Assembly (NCBI GenBank): GCA_001724855.1
Contig: MEED01000014.1
Location: 1-64,000 of the forward strand
DNA length: 64,000 nt
Origin: Lautropia sp. SCN 69-89
Lineage (GTDB): Bacteria; Pseudomonadota; Gammaproteobacteria; Burkholderiales; Burkholderiaceae_E
Direction: 5' to 3'
Positions 37,618 through 48,526 of the stretch are shown piece by piece. The notes under the pieces were generated by a model that did not search any database, was not told the origin of the DNA, and worked only from the letters and a program-made list of their open reading frames with translations. Position 1 is the stretch's first letter; every line of letters starts with the position of its first letter. The translations under genes and the position numbers were made by a program.

Positions 37618-38894
37618 GCATCCTCCTTTGTTGACGACGTTCCGACCAGCTCCTTAATACTGACAATCTTTCCAAACTGAGTCTCGCTTGATGGAATCGA
37701 GCGGATCGTATTGAGCAGCTTGGAGTTCCTCCAAATTGACTCGATCGAAAGCAAAGTTGCGTTCCCCGCCAAGGCCCCATCACCCAGCGCTTCGACCGCC
37801 TTGATGGACGTGTAGCAGTTTCCAAAGGGGTCTACTCGCATAAACCTATCTGCAGCGCGCATTCCGTCTTGAAGCAATAGCCAGTCGGCATCCCGGGCGA
37901 GGCTTGCGCCCTGATCGACGTCAGCACTTGGCAGCTCAAAACAAGCAAGCTCTTCGTCTCCTCCGAAGGAGACGTCGCGCAGCTGCCGCGCTACCGATAG
38001 CAGTTGTTCCTTATTAGGCGCTAGGGCGTTAACCTCCCGCCCCCTCCCGGCTGCGTACAGAGGGGAGGCCACGAAGTACCTAGCACCTAGAGTTCGTGCC
38101 AATCGGGCGGTCTCACCGACAAGGGAATAATTTAGGCTCGTGATCACCATGCTGACCAGAAATGGAATCCTCGCTTCCCTTAGCAGCGGAAGAGCACTAA
38201 TCACCTTCGTGAAATTCCCGTTCCCGCGCAACCGGTCAGCAATTTCCCTGTTCGGCCCGTCCAGCGTGGTATGGATGCAATACAGGTTCCTCAGAGACTT
38301 AAGTCTCTCGCAGTCAACAGGCGCAAACTTCGAGAGGTCACTGCCGATGGTAATAAGTAAGCCAAGTGTGTCGGCGTGACGAACGATCGACCAGAAGTCA
38401 TGCCGCAGCATTGGATCGCCACCAGTGAACCTGACGAATACGACTCCTGCGCCTGCCGCATTGTCCAAAATTGACTTCCAAGCGGACTCGTCGAGCTCCC
38501 CCTCGGTATTGACGGTGGGGCTAGAGTCGTAGGAGCAGTAGGAACATCTTCGGGAGCACCTGCGGGTCAATTCGATTTCGAGCCCGAGGGGCGTATGGAA
38601 GATGCCAGGTTGGAACTCCATCGTATCGAGGTGGAAGGCGGCATCGGCACTGATCCCATTATCAGCAAGGGCCGGTACCAGTATCCCCTTGTTCTGCAAC
38701 ATCTCAACAAGCGCATGGGCATGCACTCGATCCGGGAAATCGAGACTGTCTTCGGCAGCCGGCGCGAAGAACTGCTCGATGATGTACGCAGCGGAGCGGT
38801 TGAAGAAGCGGGTCGACTGGTCAGCAAGGTTCACGACCACACAGCCAAACCATTCCCTGCGATAGCGGATCGTTGACGCTAGTACGAGTTCCAA
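37614..38894 (-). CDS. Radical SAM protein with N-terminal PqqD-like RRE and SPASM/twitch-like C-terminus; probable TTG start
   Basis: CSRRCSYC (CX3CX2C), FTGGDPML, DPFGNCYTSIKA...SIESIWRNSKLL; N-term RYRREWFGCVVVNLADQSTRFFNRSAAYIIEQF; AGGAGG 7 nt upstream of TTG at 38894. Confidence 0.85.
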   Translation of the reverse strand: MELVLASTIRYRREWFGCVVVNLADQSTRFFNRSAAYIIEQFFAPAAEDSLDFPDRVHAHALVEMLQNKGILVPALADNGISADAAFHLDTMEFQPGIFHTPLGLEIELTRRCSRRCSYCSYDSSPTVNTEGELDESAWKSILDNAAGAGVVFVRFTGGDPMLRHDFWSIVRHADTLGLLITIGSDLSKFAPVDCERLKSLRNLYCIHTTLDGPNREIADRLRGNGNFTKVISALPLLREARIPFLVSMVITSLNYSLVGETARLARTLGARYFVASPLYAAGRGREVNALAPNKEQLLSVARQLRDVSFGGDEELACFELPSADVDQGASLARDADWLLLQDGMRAADRFMRVDPFGNCYTSIKAVEALGDGALAGNATLLSIESIWRNSKLLNTIRSIPSSETQFGKIVSIKELVGTSSTKEDA

Positions 38895-39258
38895 CAAACC
38901 ACCTCCTGGTTGGTCCTGGATCCTGAGGTATGGGCAGAAAGGTCCGACTAGTTCCTTCCAGAGCGTGGAACAGATGCGTATCCAACAACCCGCCCCCCCC
39001 AACCGCCGCAGGGCGAGCGGGACCCAGCCGGGGAGCGACCCTATCGCAATGTACGCACTTGGGCGCAGTGGTTCATGGTAACCGCTCACTGAATTTCGAG
39101 ACAAGAGAGAGCGGCACACATCAGTGCCAGGCCGCGCGGCAACCTGCAATCTCCGCCTTACAGGGAGTCACATCGGAAGGCGCAGCGTCGAAGCAGCGCA
39201 AGCGCCATGCGTCGATGCGGCGGCACTCGCTAGATCGCACGCGCGCCTACAACGCAGC

Positions 39259-40518
39259 TCATAGTGGCGCCGCCGTCGTCGCCACCTTCATCGTCGGCGG
39301 CAGCAGCATGGGCGTATGCGACTTCCCTGCCACCCAGGCGTCGATCATGTCCGCCCACTCCTGCAGCATGTGACGCCGCTGCTCTGCGTACTCCGCCTTG
39401 TTGTAGACGCCGCGGGATGAGCGCCCGTCTTCGTGGGCCAGGCACTTCTCGATCCAGTCGCTGTTGAAGCCGAGCTCGTTCAGGATGGTCGAGCCGGTGC
39501 GGCGCAGGTCGTGCACCGTGAACGGTTCGAGCGGCAGCTTCGCTTCCTTGGCTCGCTCCACGACGATCTGGGTGACCCGGTTCAGGGTCGCCTTTGACAT
39601 GCAGCGGTCGGCGTCATAGCGCGAGGGCAGCAGGAACTTGGACCCGCTGGCACAGGTGCGCAGCGCCACCATGATGTCGAGTGCCTGCTGCGACAGATAC
39701 ACGTTGTGGGGCTTGCCGGCCTTCATGCGGCCCTTCGGGATCGTCCAGACGGCGTTCTCGAAGTCGACCTCGTCCCAGGTGGCCTCGATCAGTTCGCTCT
39801 TGCGCACGAGCGTCAGCAGGATCAGGCGCAGCGCCAGGCGGATGGTCGGCAGGGTTGCGGTGGCGTCCAGCACCCGGTGCATGACGCGTATCTCGGACGG
39901 CGACAGCGCGCGGTCCTTGGGCACGAAGGTGGCGATCGACGAGGGGCCGACTTCGTCCGCCGGGTTCGGCGCCTTCTCGCCGTGCAGGGCTGCGAAGCCG
40001 AAGACCTGCTTGACGATGTCGCGCACGTGCACGGCGGTGGCCGGCGCGCCGCGCGCCTTGACCTTGGCGCAAAGGTTGCGCAGGTCTTCCGCCCCGATCT
40101 CGGCCATCAGCCGATTGCGGAACACCGGCAGGATGTCCCGGTCGATGATGCTCTTGCGCATCGACTTCGTGCTCTCGGCCATCCTGGCTTCTTCCAGCCA
40201 GCGCTTCGTGAACTCCTCGAAGGTCTTGGCCTCGGCCGCCCTGCGCTTTTCGCGCTGCTTCTCCTGGGAGGGAGACCGGCCTTCGGCGATCGCCTTGCGC
40301 GCTTCCACGCAGCGCTCGCGCGCCATCAGCAGCGAGATCCCGTCCTTGGACCCGTAGCGGCCGATCGTGAGCGTCTCCCGCCGGCCGTTGAGCCGGTAGT
40401 CGAGACGGAAAGTGATCGTGCCCCTGGGGGAGACGGTCACGTACATCCCGTCCCGATCGGCGATCTTGTAGGTGGTGGCCTGGGGCTTGATGCCCCTGAG
40501 CGTGCCATCGGACAGCAT
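39259..40518 (-). CDS. int: Tyrosine-type site-specific integrase (P4-like, DUF4102 N-terminus)
   Basis: MLSDGTLRGIKPQATTYKIADRDGMYVTVSPRGTITFRLDYRLNGRRETLTIGRYG; LILLTLVRKSELIEATWDEVDF; HDLRRTGSTILNELGF; VYNKAEY. Confidence 0.95.
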   Translation of the reverse strand: MLSDGTLRGIKPQATTYKIADRDGMYVTVSPRGTITFRLDYRLNGRRETLTIGRYGSKDGISLLMARERCVEARKAIAEGRSPSQEKQREKRRAAEAKTFEEFTKRWLEEARMAESTKSMRKSIIDRDILPVFRNRLMAEIGAEDLRNLCAKVKARGAPATAVHVRDIVKQVFGFAALHGEKAPNPADEVGPSSIATFVPKDRALSPSEIRVMHRVLDATATLPTIRLALRLILLTLVRKSELIEATWDEVDFENAVWTIPKGRMKAGKPHNVYLSQQALDIMVALRTCASGSKFLLPSRYDADRCMSKATLNRVTQIVVERAKEAKLPLEPFTVHDLRRTGSTILNELGFNSDWIEKCLAHEDGRSSRGVYNKAEYAEQRRHMLQEWADMIDAWVAGKSHTPMLLPPTMKVATTAAPL

Positions 40519-40542
40519 CGGCAGTCCCTCCTCTCGGAGGAA

Positions 40543-40706
40543 TTTTACCGTCACGCCAAAACGGTGGCTACAACTCCAGTAAGTTTTTGATTTCTCAGGA
40601 GTTGATGCCACTTTTTTTACCGTCACCCCTCGCTTTGGCGTGACGGTAAAAAATTTGGAGGCATCCGGTCGAAGATTTCTACCGTCAGATTTACCGTCAG
40701 ATCGAA
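40543..40706. repeat. Cluster of five TACCGTCA motifs (direct and inverted) upstream of int
   Basis: TACCGTCA at 40546, 40618, 40680 and 40692; inverse TGACGGTA at 40641; includes TTTTACCGTCACGCCAAAA vs TTTGGCGTGACGGTAAAA. Confidence 0.85.
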
Positions 40707-40815
40707 AGGCATCCCAGCGATAGATGTTGATAGATCTCGACAGACATTTCTTATGTAGGACAACGCCTTAGATGAACTTTCCGACAGGCCTCGATAGACC
40801 CTGAAAGACGCCGAA

Positions 40816-42396
40816 TCATTCCCACTCGATCGTCGCCGGCGGTTTGCCCGAGATGTCGTAGACAACGCGGTTGATGCCGCGCACCTCGTTGATGATGCGA
40901 TTCGACACCCGCCCGAGCAGCTCGTGCGGCAGGTGCGCCCAGTGCGCGGTCATGAAGTCCTGCGTCTGCACCGCGCGCAGCGCGACCACGTACTCGTAGG
41001 TGCGGCCGTCGCCCATCACGCCCACCGACTTTAGCGGCAGGAACACCGCGAAGGCCTGCGAGGTGATGTCGTACCAGCTGCGCCCGTCGGGCCCGACAGT
41101 GTTGCGCAGTTCCTCGATGAAGATCGCATCGGCGCGGCGCAGCAGGTCGGCGTGCTCGCGACGCACCTCGCCGAGGATGCGCACGCCCAGCCCCGGCCCC
41201 GGGAACGGGTGACGGTAGACCATCTCGCGCGGCAACCCGAGCGCCACGCCCAGTTCGCGCACCTCGTCCTTGAAGAGATCGCGCAGCGGTTCGAGCAGCT
41301 TCAGGTGCAGCGTCTCGGGCAGCCCGCCCACGTTGTGGTGCGACTTGATCTTCGCCGCCTTGCCCGACTTGGCACCGGCCGACTCGATCACGTCGGGGTA
41401 GATCGTGCCCTGGGCAAGCCACTTCGCGTTCGCGAGCTTCGCCGCCTCTTCCTGGAACACGTGGACGAACTCGCGGCCGATGACGCGGCGCTTCTCCTCG
41501 GGGTCGGCCACACCGGCCAGCTGCCCCATGAAGCGCCCGCTCGCGTCGACGTGCACGAGCGTCATGCCCATGTGCCGCTGGAAGGTGTCGACCACCTGCG
41601 CGCCCTCGTTCAGGCGTAGCAAGCCGGTGTCGACGAACACGCAGGTGAGCTGCTCGCCGATCGCGCGATGGATCAGCGCCGCGGCCACGCTGGAATCGAC
41701 GCCGCCCGACAGGCCGAGGATGACCTCCTCGGCGCCCACCTGCCTGCGGATCTGCTCGACTGCCTCGGCGATGTGGTCGCGCATCACCCAGTCGGGGCGA
41801 CAGCCGCAGATGTCGAGCACGAAGCGCTGCAGGATCTTCGCGCCCTGCGGCGTGTGCGTGACCTCGGGATGGAACTGCACCGCGTAGAAACGGCGCGACT
41901 CGTCGGCCATGCCGGCGATCGGGCAGGCGTCGGTGGAGGCCATCAGCCGGAAACCGGCAGGCATCTCGACGACCTTGTCGCCGTGGCTCATCCAGACCTT
42001 CAGCAGCCCGTGGCCTTCGGCGTTGCGCGCATCCTCGATGCCCTCGAGCAGCCGCGTGTGGCCGCGCGCGCGCACCTCGGCATAGCCGAACTCGCGTCGC
42101 GCGCCCGGCTCGACGCGCCCTCCCAGTTGCTGGGCCATCGTCTGCATGCCGTAGCAGATGCCGAGCACCGGCACGCCGAGCGCGAACACCGCCTCGGGAG
42201 CACGATCGGTGGATTCCTCGTGCGCCGACATCGGGCTGCCCGAGAGGATGATGCCCTTGGGCGCGAAGCTGCGCACGAACGACTCGTCGACGTCGCAGGG
42301 GTGGATCTCGCAGTAGACGTGCGCCTCGCGCACGCGCCGTGCGATCAGCTGCGTGACCTGCGACCCGAAGTCGAGGATCAGGATCCTGTCGTGCAT
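40816..42396 (-). CDS. guaA: GMP synthase (glutamine-hydrolysing)
   Basis: [49 protein letters not shown]; ...[11 protein letters not shown]-terminus. Confidence 0.98.
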   Translation of the reverse strand: MHDRILILDFGSQVTQLIARRVREAHVYCEIHPCDVDESFVRSFAPKGIILSGSPMSAHEESTDRAPEAVFALGVPVLGICYGMQTMAQQLGGRVEPGARREFGYAEVRARGHTRLLEGIEDARNAEGHGLLKVWMSHGDKVVEMPAGFRLMASTDACPIAGMADESRRFYAVQFHPEVTHTPQGAKILQRFVLDICGCRPDWVMRDHIAEAVEQIRRQVGAEEVILGLSGGVDSSVAAALIHRAIGEQLTCVFVDTGLLRLNEGAQVVDTFQRHMGMTLVHVDASGRFMGQLAGVADPEEKRRVIGREFVHVFQEEAAKLANAKWLAQGTIYPDVIESAGAKSGKAAKIKSHHNVGGLPETLHLKLLEPLRDLFKDEVRELGVALGLPREMVYRHPFPGPGLGVRILGEVRREHADLLRRADAIFIEELRNTVGPDGRSWYDITSQAFAVFLPLKSVGVMGDGRTYEYVVALRAVQTQDFMTAHWAHLPHELLGRVSNRIINEVRGINRVVYDISGKPPATIEWE

Positions 42397-42403
42397 CGCC
42401 CCC

Positions 42404-43888
<1,485 letters not shown>

Positions 43889-44013
43889 TTATACAGGCGC
43901 CCTCGCGGCTGTCCGCCGGGCCGTGCACGCCCGCCTTCCGTCGGCGGGCGGCGGCCGCTGCCTCGGAGCGGCGCGGACAATCGGAGGCACCGCAGCTGCG
44001 TCGATCCACCGCC

Positions 44014-44571
44014 ATGCGCAAGCCCCGCCTGCCCAATCGCCCCGCCCGTCTCCTGTTCGCTGTCGCCGGGTTGCTCCTCGCCGCGCCGGTGCTCGCCGGC
44101 ACCTGGCAGTGGCGCGACGCCTCCGGACGGATGGTCTATTCGGACCAGCCCCCGCCTTCGAGCGTGCCGGCTTCGCGGATCCTGCGCGCGCCGGCATCTG
44201 CGCAGGGTGCAGGGACACAGGCAGCCACGCCCGCGGGCGCAGGACAGACCTCGGCCGCCGCGGGCCAGGCCCCGGCCGGCACCGGCGCGGCGGCGCCGCG
44301 AAGCTGGGTCGAAAAGGAGCAGGCATCGCGCAAGCGCGCGCTCGAGCGCGAGGAGGTCGAGCGCAAGCAGGGCGCCGAGCGCGAGCAGGCGGCGCGCAAC
44401 GCGCGTGTCTGCGAGGAAGCGCGGACGGCGCTGCGCACGCTCGAGAGCGGGCTGCGGATGTCCTACGTCGACGACAAGGGTGAGCGCCAGGTGCTCGACG
44501 AGGCCGAGCGCGCGCGCCGCGCCGAGGCCGCCCGCCAGGAGATCGCGCGCAGCTGCACCGGGGCGAGCTGA
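44014..44571 (+). CDS. DUF4124 domain-containing protein
   Basis: Signal peptide, [29 protein letters not shown]. Confidence 0.85.
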   Translation: MRKPRLPNRPARLLFAVAGLLLAAPVLAGTWQWRDASGRMVYSDQPPPSSVPASRILRAPASAQGAGTQAATPAGAGQTSAAAGQAPAGTGAAAPRSWVEKEQASRKRALEREEVERKQGAEREQAARNARVCEEARTALRTLESGLRMSYVDDKGERQVLDEAERARRAEAARQEIARSCTGAS

Positions 44572-44597
44572 GTTCTCCGGCTCAGGGCCGGCTCACG

Positions 44598-44960
44598 TCA
44601 GTCGCCGCGCCACTTGCTGCGCGGTTCGAGCGCCCGGCGCTTTTCGACGCGCCGCCGGCGCGCCACTTTCGGGTCCACGCTCAGGCCGGCGAGCAGTTCG
44701 ATGCGATCGCCGGCGTGCAGCAGGGCCCCTGGCTCGCAGCGCTCTCCGTAGATCGCCGGTTGCAGTTCGCCGCGGGCGAGCCGTTCGATGACCGCGGCAG
44801 CCCCTTCGCCGGCGCGCAGAGCGGTGAGTGCGTCGGCGACCCGGGAGCCTTGCGGCAACTCGACCAGGCGGCGCACGACCGCCTGGTCGGCGTCGACCCA
44901 GACCAGCTCGACCTCGATGGCCGCCGGCGCCCCGGTGCCGGCACCGCCCTCAGCGGCCAT
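44598..44960 (-). CDS. rnfH: RnfH family Ub-like protein (UPF0125)
   Basis: VELVWVDADQAVVRRLVELPQGSRVADAL...IYGERCEPGALLHAGDRIELLAGLSVDPKVARRRRVEKR. Confidence 0.88.
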   Translation of the reverse strand: MAAEGGAGTGAPAAIEVELVWVDADQAVVRRLVELPQGSRVADALTALRAGEGAAAVIERLARGELQPAIYGERCEPGALLHAGDRIELLAGLSVDPKVARRRRVEKRRALEPRSKWRGD

Positions 44961-45384
44961 AGAGCTGCTCGGCGCGACGCACGAACGCGTCGACGAACGA
45001 GCGTGCGATCTGGTCGAATACCGGCGCCAGAGCGCGCCCGAGCAGGCCGCGGGCAAACGCGTAATCGAGCGAGAACTCGACCTTGCAGGCATCCTCGCGC
45101 AGGCTGCGGAACCGCCATTCGCCCTCCAGCCGGGCGAACGGGCCCTCGCGCAGGCGCATCGAGATCACCTCGTGCGGCTGGTTCACGTTGACGGTGGTGA
45201 AGCGCTGCCGGATCCCGCGGTAGTCGATCGTCACCGTCGCGAGCACGCCGGAGCTGTCCAGGCGGGCGACTTCGGTGCCGCCGCACCACGGCAGGAACCC
45301 CGGATAGTCTTCGACGCGCTCCACCAGCTCGAACATCTGCCGGGCGCTGTAGGGCAACAGGACGGACTTGCGGACGGCGTGCAC
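44950..45384 (-). CDS. ratA: RatA-family coenzyme Q-binding/START-like protein
   Basis: VHAVRKSVLLPYSARQMFELVERVEDYPGFLPWCGGTEV; GTG start. Confidence 0.88.
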   Translation of the reverse strand: MHAVRKSVLLPYSARQMFELVERVEDYPGFLPWCGGTEVARLDSSGVLATVTIDYRGIRQRFTTVNVNQPHEVISMRLREGPFARLEGEWRFRSLREDACKVEFSLDYAFARGLLGRALAPVFDQIARSFVDAFVRRAEQLYGR

Positions 45385-45474
45385 GGGCGGCGTGGGCCTG
45401 CGGTTGCGGGTTCCTCGGGGGCATTCCGGGGCACAATGCGGCCTTGCCACCGCCCCGGGGGCGGATTTTAGACA

Positions 45475-45927
45475 ATGAGCATCGTCCAGAACAAAAAAGC
45501 CACACACGACTTCTTCATCGAAGAGCGAATCGAGGCCGGCATCGCGCTCGAGGGCTGGGAGGTCAAGGCGATCCGCGCCGGCCGCGTGCAGCTGAAGGAA
45601 GGCTACGTGATCGTGCGCGGCGCCGAGCTGTACCTGATCGGCGCGCACATCACGCCGCTGCCCGAGGCGTCCACCCACGTCAAGCCCGATCCGGTGCGCA
45701 CGCGCAAGCTGCTGCTTCATGCGGCGCAGATCGCCAAGCTCATCGGCAAGGTCGAGCGCGCCGGCTACACGCTGGTGCCGCTCGACCTGCACTACTCGCG
45801 CGGCCGCGTGAAGGTGGAGATCGGGCTCGCCCGGGGCAAGAAGCAGCACGACAAGCGCGAGGTCGAGCGCGAGCGCGAGTGGCAGCGCGAGCGCGAGCGC
45901 CTGCTCAAGCAGGGACGCAAGACCTAG
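45475..45927 (+). CDS. smpB: SsrA-binding protein
   Basis: [40 protein letters not shown]. Confidence 0.97.
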   Translation: MSIVQNKKATHDFFIEERIEAGIALEGWEVKAIRAGRVQLKEGYVIVRGAELYLIGAHITPLPEASTHVKPDPVRTRKLLLHAAQIAKLIGKVERAGYTLVPLDLHYSRGRVKVEIGLARGKKQHDKREVEREREWQRERERLLKQGRKT

Positions 45928-45943
45928 CTCGCCGCATCCGGCC

Positions 45944-46585
45944 TCAGCGCGCCAGCCAGCGCGCGTGCGCCGCGAGACGCTGCAGCCGTCGCGGCCGCCG
46001 GTCGGCGACCGGCACCGACGCGAGCAGGCGCAGGAACAGCATCGCCGTCGCGAAGGCGTCACCCACGGCGTTGTGCCGCTGCTCCACCGGGATGTCGAAG
46101 TGCGCGAGCCAGTCGTCGAGCGCCCGCGCGCCGGTACCCGGATGCAGCGCCGGAGCGAGGTCGGCGAGGTCGATCCAGGCGTTGCCGATCGGCACGCCGA
46201 CGAAGGCCTTGGCCGCGCGCATCAGGAACGCGCGGTCGAACGACGCGTGGAAAGCCACCAGCGGCGAGCGTCCGACGTAATCGAGGAACTGCCTGCAGGC
46301 CTGCTTCGGGTCCAGCCCCGACAACTGGGCCTCGGCGCCGATCCCATGCACCAGGATGTTCTGGCGCTCGCTCGCGCTGGACTGCCGGATCGTCAGTTCG
46401 AGGCTGTCGGCGACCACGATGCGGCGGTCGTGCACCGCGACCGCGCCGATCGACATCAACCGGTCGCTGGAGTGGTCCAGCCCGCTGGTCTCGACGTCGA
46501 GCACCACCCAGCGCTGTGCGCCCGCCGCGTGCTCGGCATGCGCCTCGCCGGGGCCGCGCCCGAGCCAGCAGTCGAGCCAGCGCAT
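45944..46585 (-). CDS. DnaQ-like 3'-5' exonuclease
   Basis: WVVLDVETSGLDHSSDRLMSIGAVAV; LVAFHASFDRAFL; HNAVGDAFATAMLFL. Confidence 0.88.
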   Translation of the reverse strand: MRWLDCWLGRGPGEAHAEHAAGAQRWVVLDVETSGLDHSSDRLMSIGAVAVHDRRIVVADSLELTIRQSSASERQNILVHGIGAEAQLSGLDPKQACRQFLDYVGRSPLVAFHASFDRAFLMRAAKAFVGVPIGNAWIDLADLAPALHPGTGARALDDWLAHFDIPVEQRHNAVGDAFATAMLFLRLLASVPVADRRPRRLQRLAAHARWLAR

Positions 46586-46592
46586 CGCCGCC

Positions 46593-48497
46593 CTACCCCG
46601 GATAGTCCATCGCCAGCCGCTGCTGCAGCAGGCGTGCCTCGCGGAAGGCCTCCTTGAGGATGCGCCGGTCGAGCGCCGACAGCGTGCGCGTGTCCAGCAC
46701 GTTCGGATTGCCTTCCGGCGTCGGCTCGCCCATGTGCTGTGCGCGCAGCCGCAGGCTCTGCAGGAACTGGAAGGAGTCGATCCAGTTGTGCACCTCGCGC
46801 GGCACCGCGCCCCCGGCTTCGGCGAGCGCCTCGAAACGCTGCACGGTGCCGGTCGCGCGCACGTTGTGGGCCAGCGAGAGCAGCCGGGCCGCATCGACGA
46901 ACGGCACGGTACCGTTCATCTTCAGGTCGACCACCGCGGCCTCGCGGCCGAACAGCGTCTCGAAGACGCCGGCGGTCCAGGACTGCGGCGGGCCGTTGCG
47001 CAGCGCGTTGTCGCTCATCTGCTTGAGGAAGCGCGGCACCGCGGCCGCCCGTGGCGCCACGTGATCGCGCAGCGCATGCGCCAGCGACGGGTCGCCGGCC
47101 AGCGGGCGGAAGTCGAAGAAGATGTTGGCGTTGAGCAGGCTCTGCGGATCGCCGCGCTCGATCCAGCCGTCGAACAGCGCCTTCCACTGCGAGAGCGTCA
47201 GGCACCACTTCGGGTTGCCCGCCATGATCCCGCCCTTGCAAAGCGGATAGCCGCAGGCATCGAGCCCCTGGTTGACGGCCTGGGCGAACGCGAGCAAGGC
47301 ATCGATCGAGGCGGCGAAGTCGTCGGCCACGATCAGGCCGTTGTCCTGGTCCGAGGCGATCGTCTGCTCTTCGCGCCCCTCGCTGCCCAGCGCCAGCCAG
47401 CAGATGCGATCGAGCGGCACGCCATGCGCGGCGGCCTCCAGTTCGATCAGCCGCACCGTGAGCTGATCGTTCAGGCGGCTGATCAGCCGGGTGATGAAGG
47501 CGGCCGAGACCCCCTGCGCGACCAGCGCGCGCGACCAGTGGCGGATGTCGGCAGCCGGCAGCTTCAGGTCTTCGACGCTGGCTGCGCGGCCGATCGCGTC
47601 GCCGATCTGGTTCATGCTGCGCCGCTGCAGCACGAACAGGTCGCGCTCGGCCACGACGCCGGCCAGGCGCCCATCGCGCATCACCGGGATGTGCCGGATC
47701 GTGCGGTCGGCCATCACGAGCATCGCCTCGCCGACGGTGTCGCCGACATCCATCGTGACCACCGGCGCGCTCATCACGCTGCGCACCGGTTCATCGAGCG
47801 AACGGCCCGGCAGCACCACCCGGCCGAGCACGTCCTGGCGGGTGAAGATGCCCGCCACCTTGTCGCCCTGCCCCCCATTGGGCTGGATCACGATGATCGC
47901 GCCGACGCGCTCGCCCTCCATGCGTTCGAATACCGCCCGCAGGCTCTCGTGGGGCTCGCAGGTGACGGGTGCGCGCCCGAGCAGCGACTCGAGCGGTGCC
48001 TGGATCGAGCGCCAGTGCGTCGTGCCGGCAGCGTAGCTCGCCTGCAGCGCCTGGTGCGAGAGATCGAGCAGGCTGGCCATGCGCCGCTTGCAGAAGTCGA
48101 GGAAGACCGGGCTGCGCTGCAGCAGTTCGTCGAACCGCGCCTTGGGCAGGAGCCAGCAGAACACGTCGCCGGCGGCGCGGTAGGTGGACATCACCGGCCG
48201 CTGCGCCATCAGCGCGCTGATCGGCAGCATCTCGCCGGGCACGCGCTGCACCATCGGCTCGAGGTCGGCCTCGGGGCGATCGGGGCGACGGCGCAGGCCC
48301 TCGACCAGCCCCTGCTTGATGATGAAGCAGGCGCCCGGCGCGCCGTCGTCGGGCCCGATCAGCACTTCGCCGCGCGCGTAATACGCGACCTCGACGTTTC
48401 GGGCGACGAACTCGAGGTCGGCGCCGTCCATCTGCGAGAACGGCGGGTGATCCTTCAGGAACTGGACGACGCCGGCCATCAGGGTGTTCGACGCCAT
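46593..48497 (-). CDS. cNMP-binding/CBS/DUF294 putative nucleotidyltransferase
   Basis: N-term cNMP-like; CBS repeats; ALGSEGREEQTIASDQDNGLI. Confidence 0.88.
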   Translation of the reverse strand: MASNTLMAGVVQFLKDHPPFSQMDGADLEFVARNVEVAYYARGEVLIGPDDGAPGACFIIKQGLVEGLRRRPDRPEADLEPMVQRVPGEMLPISALMAQRPVMSTYRAAGDVFCWLLPKARFDELLQRSPVFLDFCKRRMASLLDLSHQALQASYAAGTTHWRSIQAPLESLLGRAPVTCEPHESLRAVFERMEGERVGAIIVIQPNGGQGDKVAGIFTRQDVLGRVVLPGRSLDEPVRSVMSAPVVTMDVGDTVGEAMLVMADRTIRHIPVMRDGRLAGVVAERDLFVLQRRSMNQIGDAIGRAASVEDLKLPAADIRHWSRALVAQGVSAAFITRLISRLNDQLTVRLIELEAAAHGVPLDRICWLALGSEGREEQTIASDQDNGLIVADDFAASIDALLAFAQAVNQGLDACGYPLCKGGIMAGNPKWCLTLSQWKALFDGWIERGDPQSLLNANIFFDFRPLAGDPSLAHALRDHVAPRAAAVPRFLKQMSDNALRNGPPQSWTAGVFETLFGREAAVVDLKMNGTVPFVDAARLLSLAHNVRATGTVQRFEALAEAGGAVPREVHNWIDSFQFLQSLRLRAQHMGEPTPEGNPNVLDTRTLSALDRRILKEAFREARLLQQRLAMDYPG

Positions 48498-48526
48498 CTC
48501 CGGATGCTCCCCCTCGAAACGCCCTC

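Noticed and set aside
38992-39001. C-rich homopolymer run (cccgcccccccc) upstream of the rSAM gene
   Set aside because: Could be a phase-variation tract, but it lies upstream of the preferred TTG start and no promoter link is evident; not enough support.
39044-39079. Possible 11-codon leader ORF (MNHCAQVRTLR) upstream of the rSAM operon
   Set aside because: Very short, no Trp codons or evident attenuator structure; likely chance.
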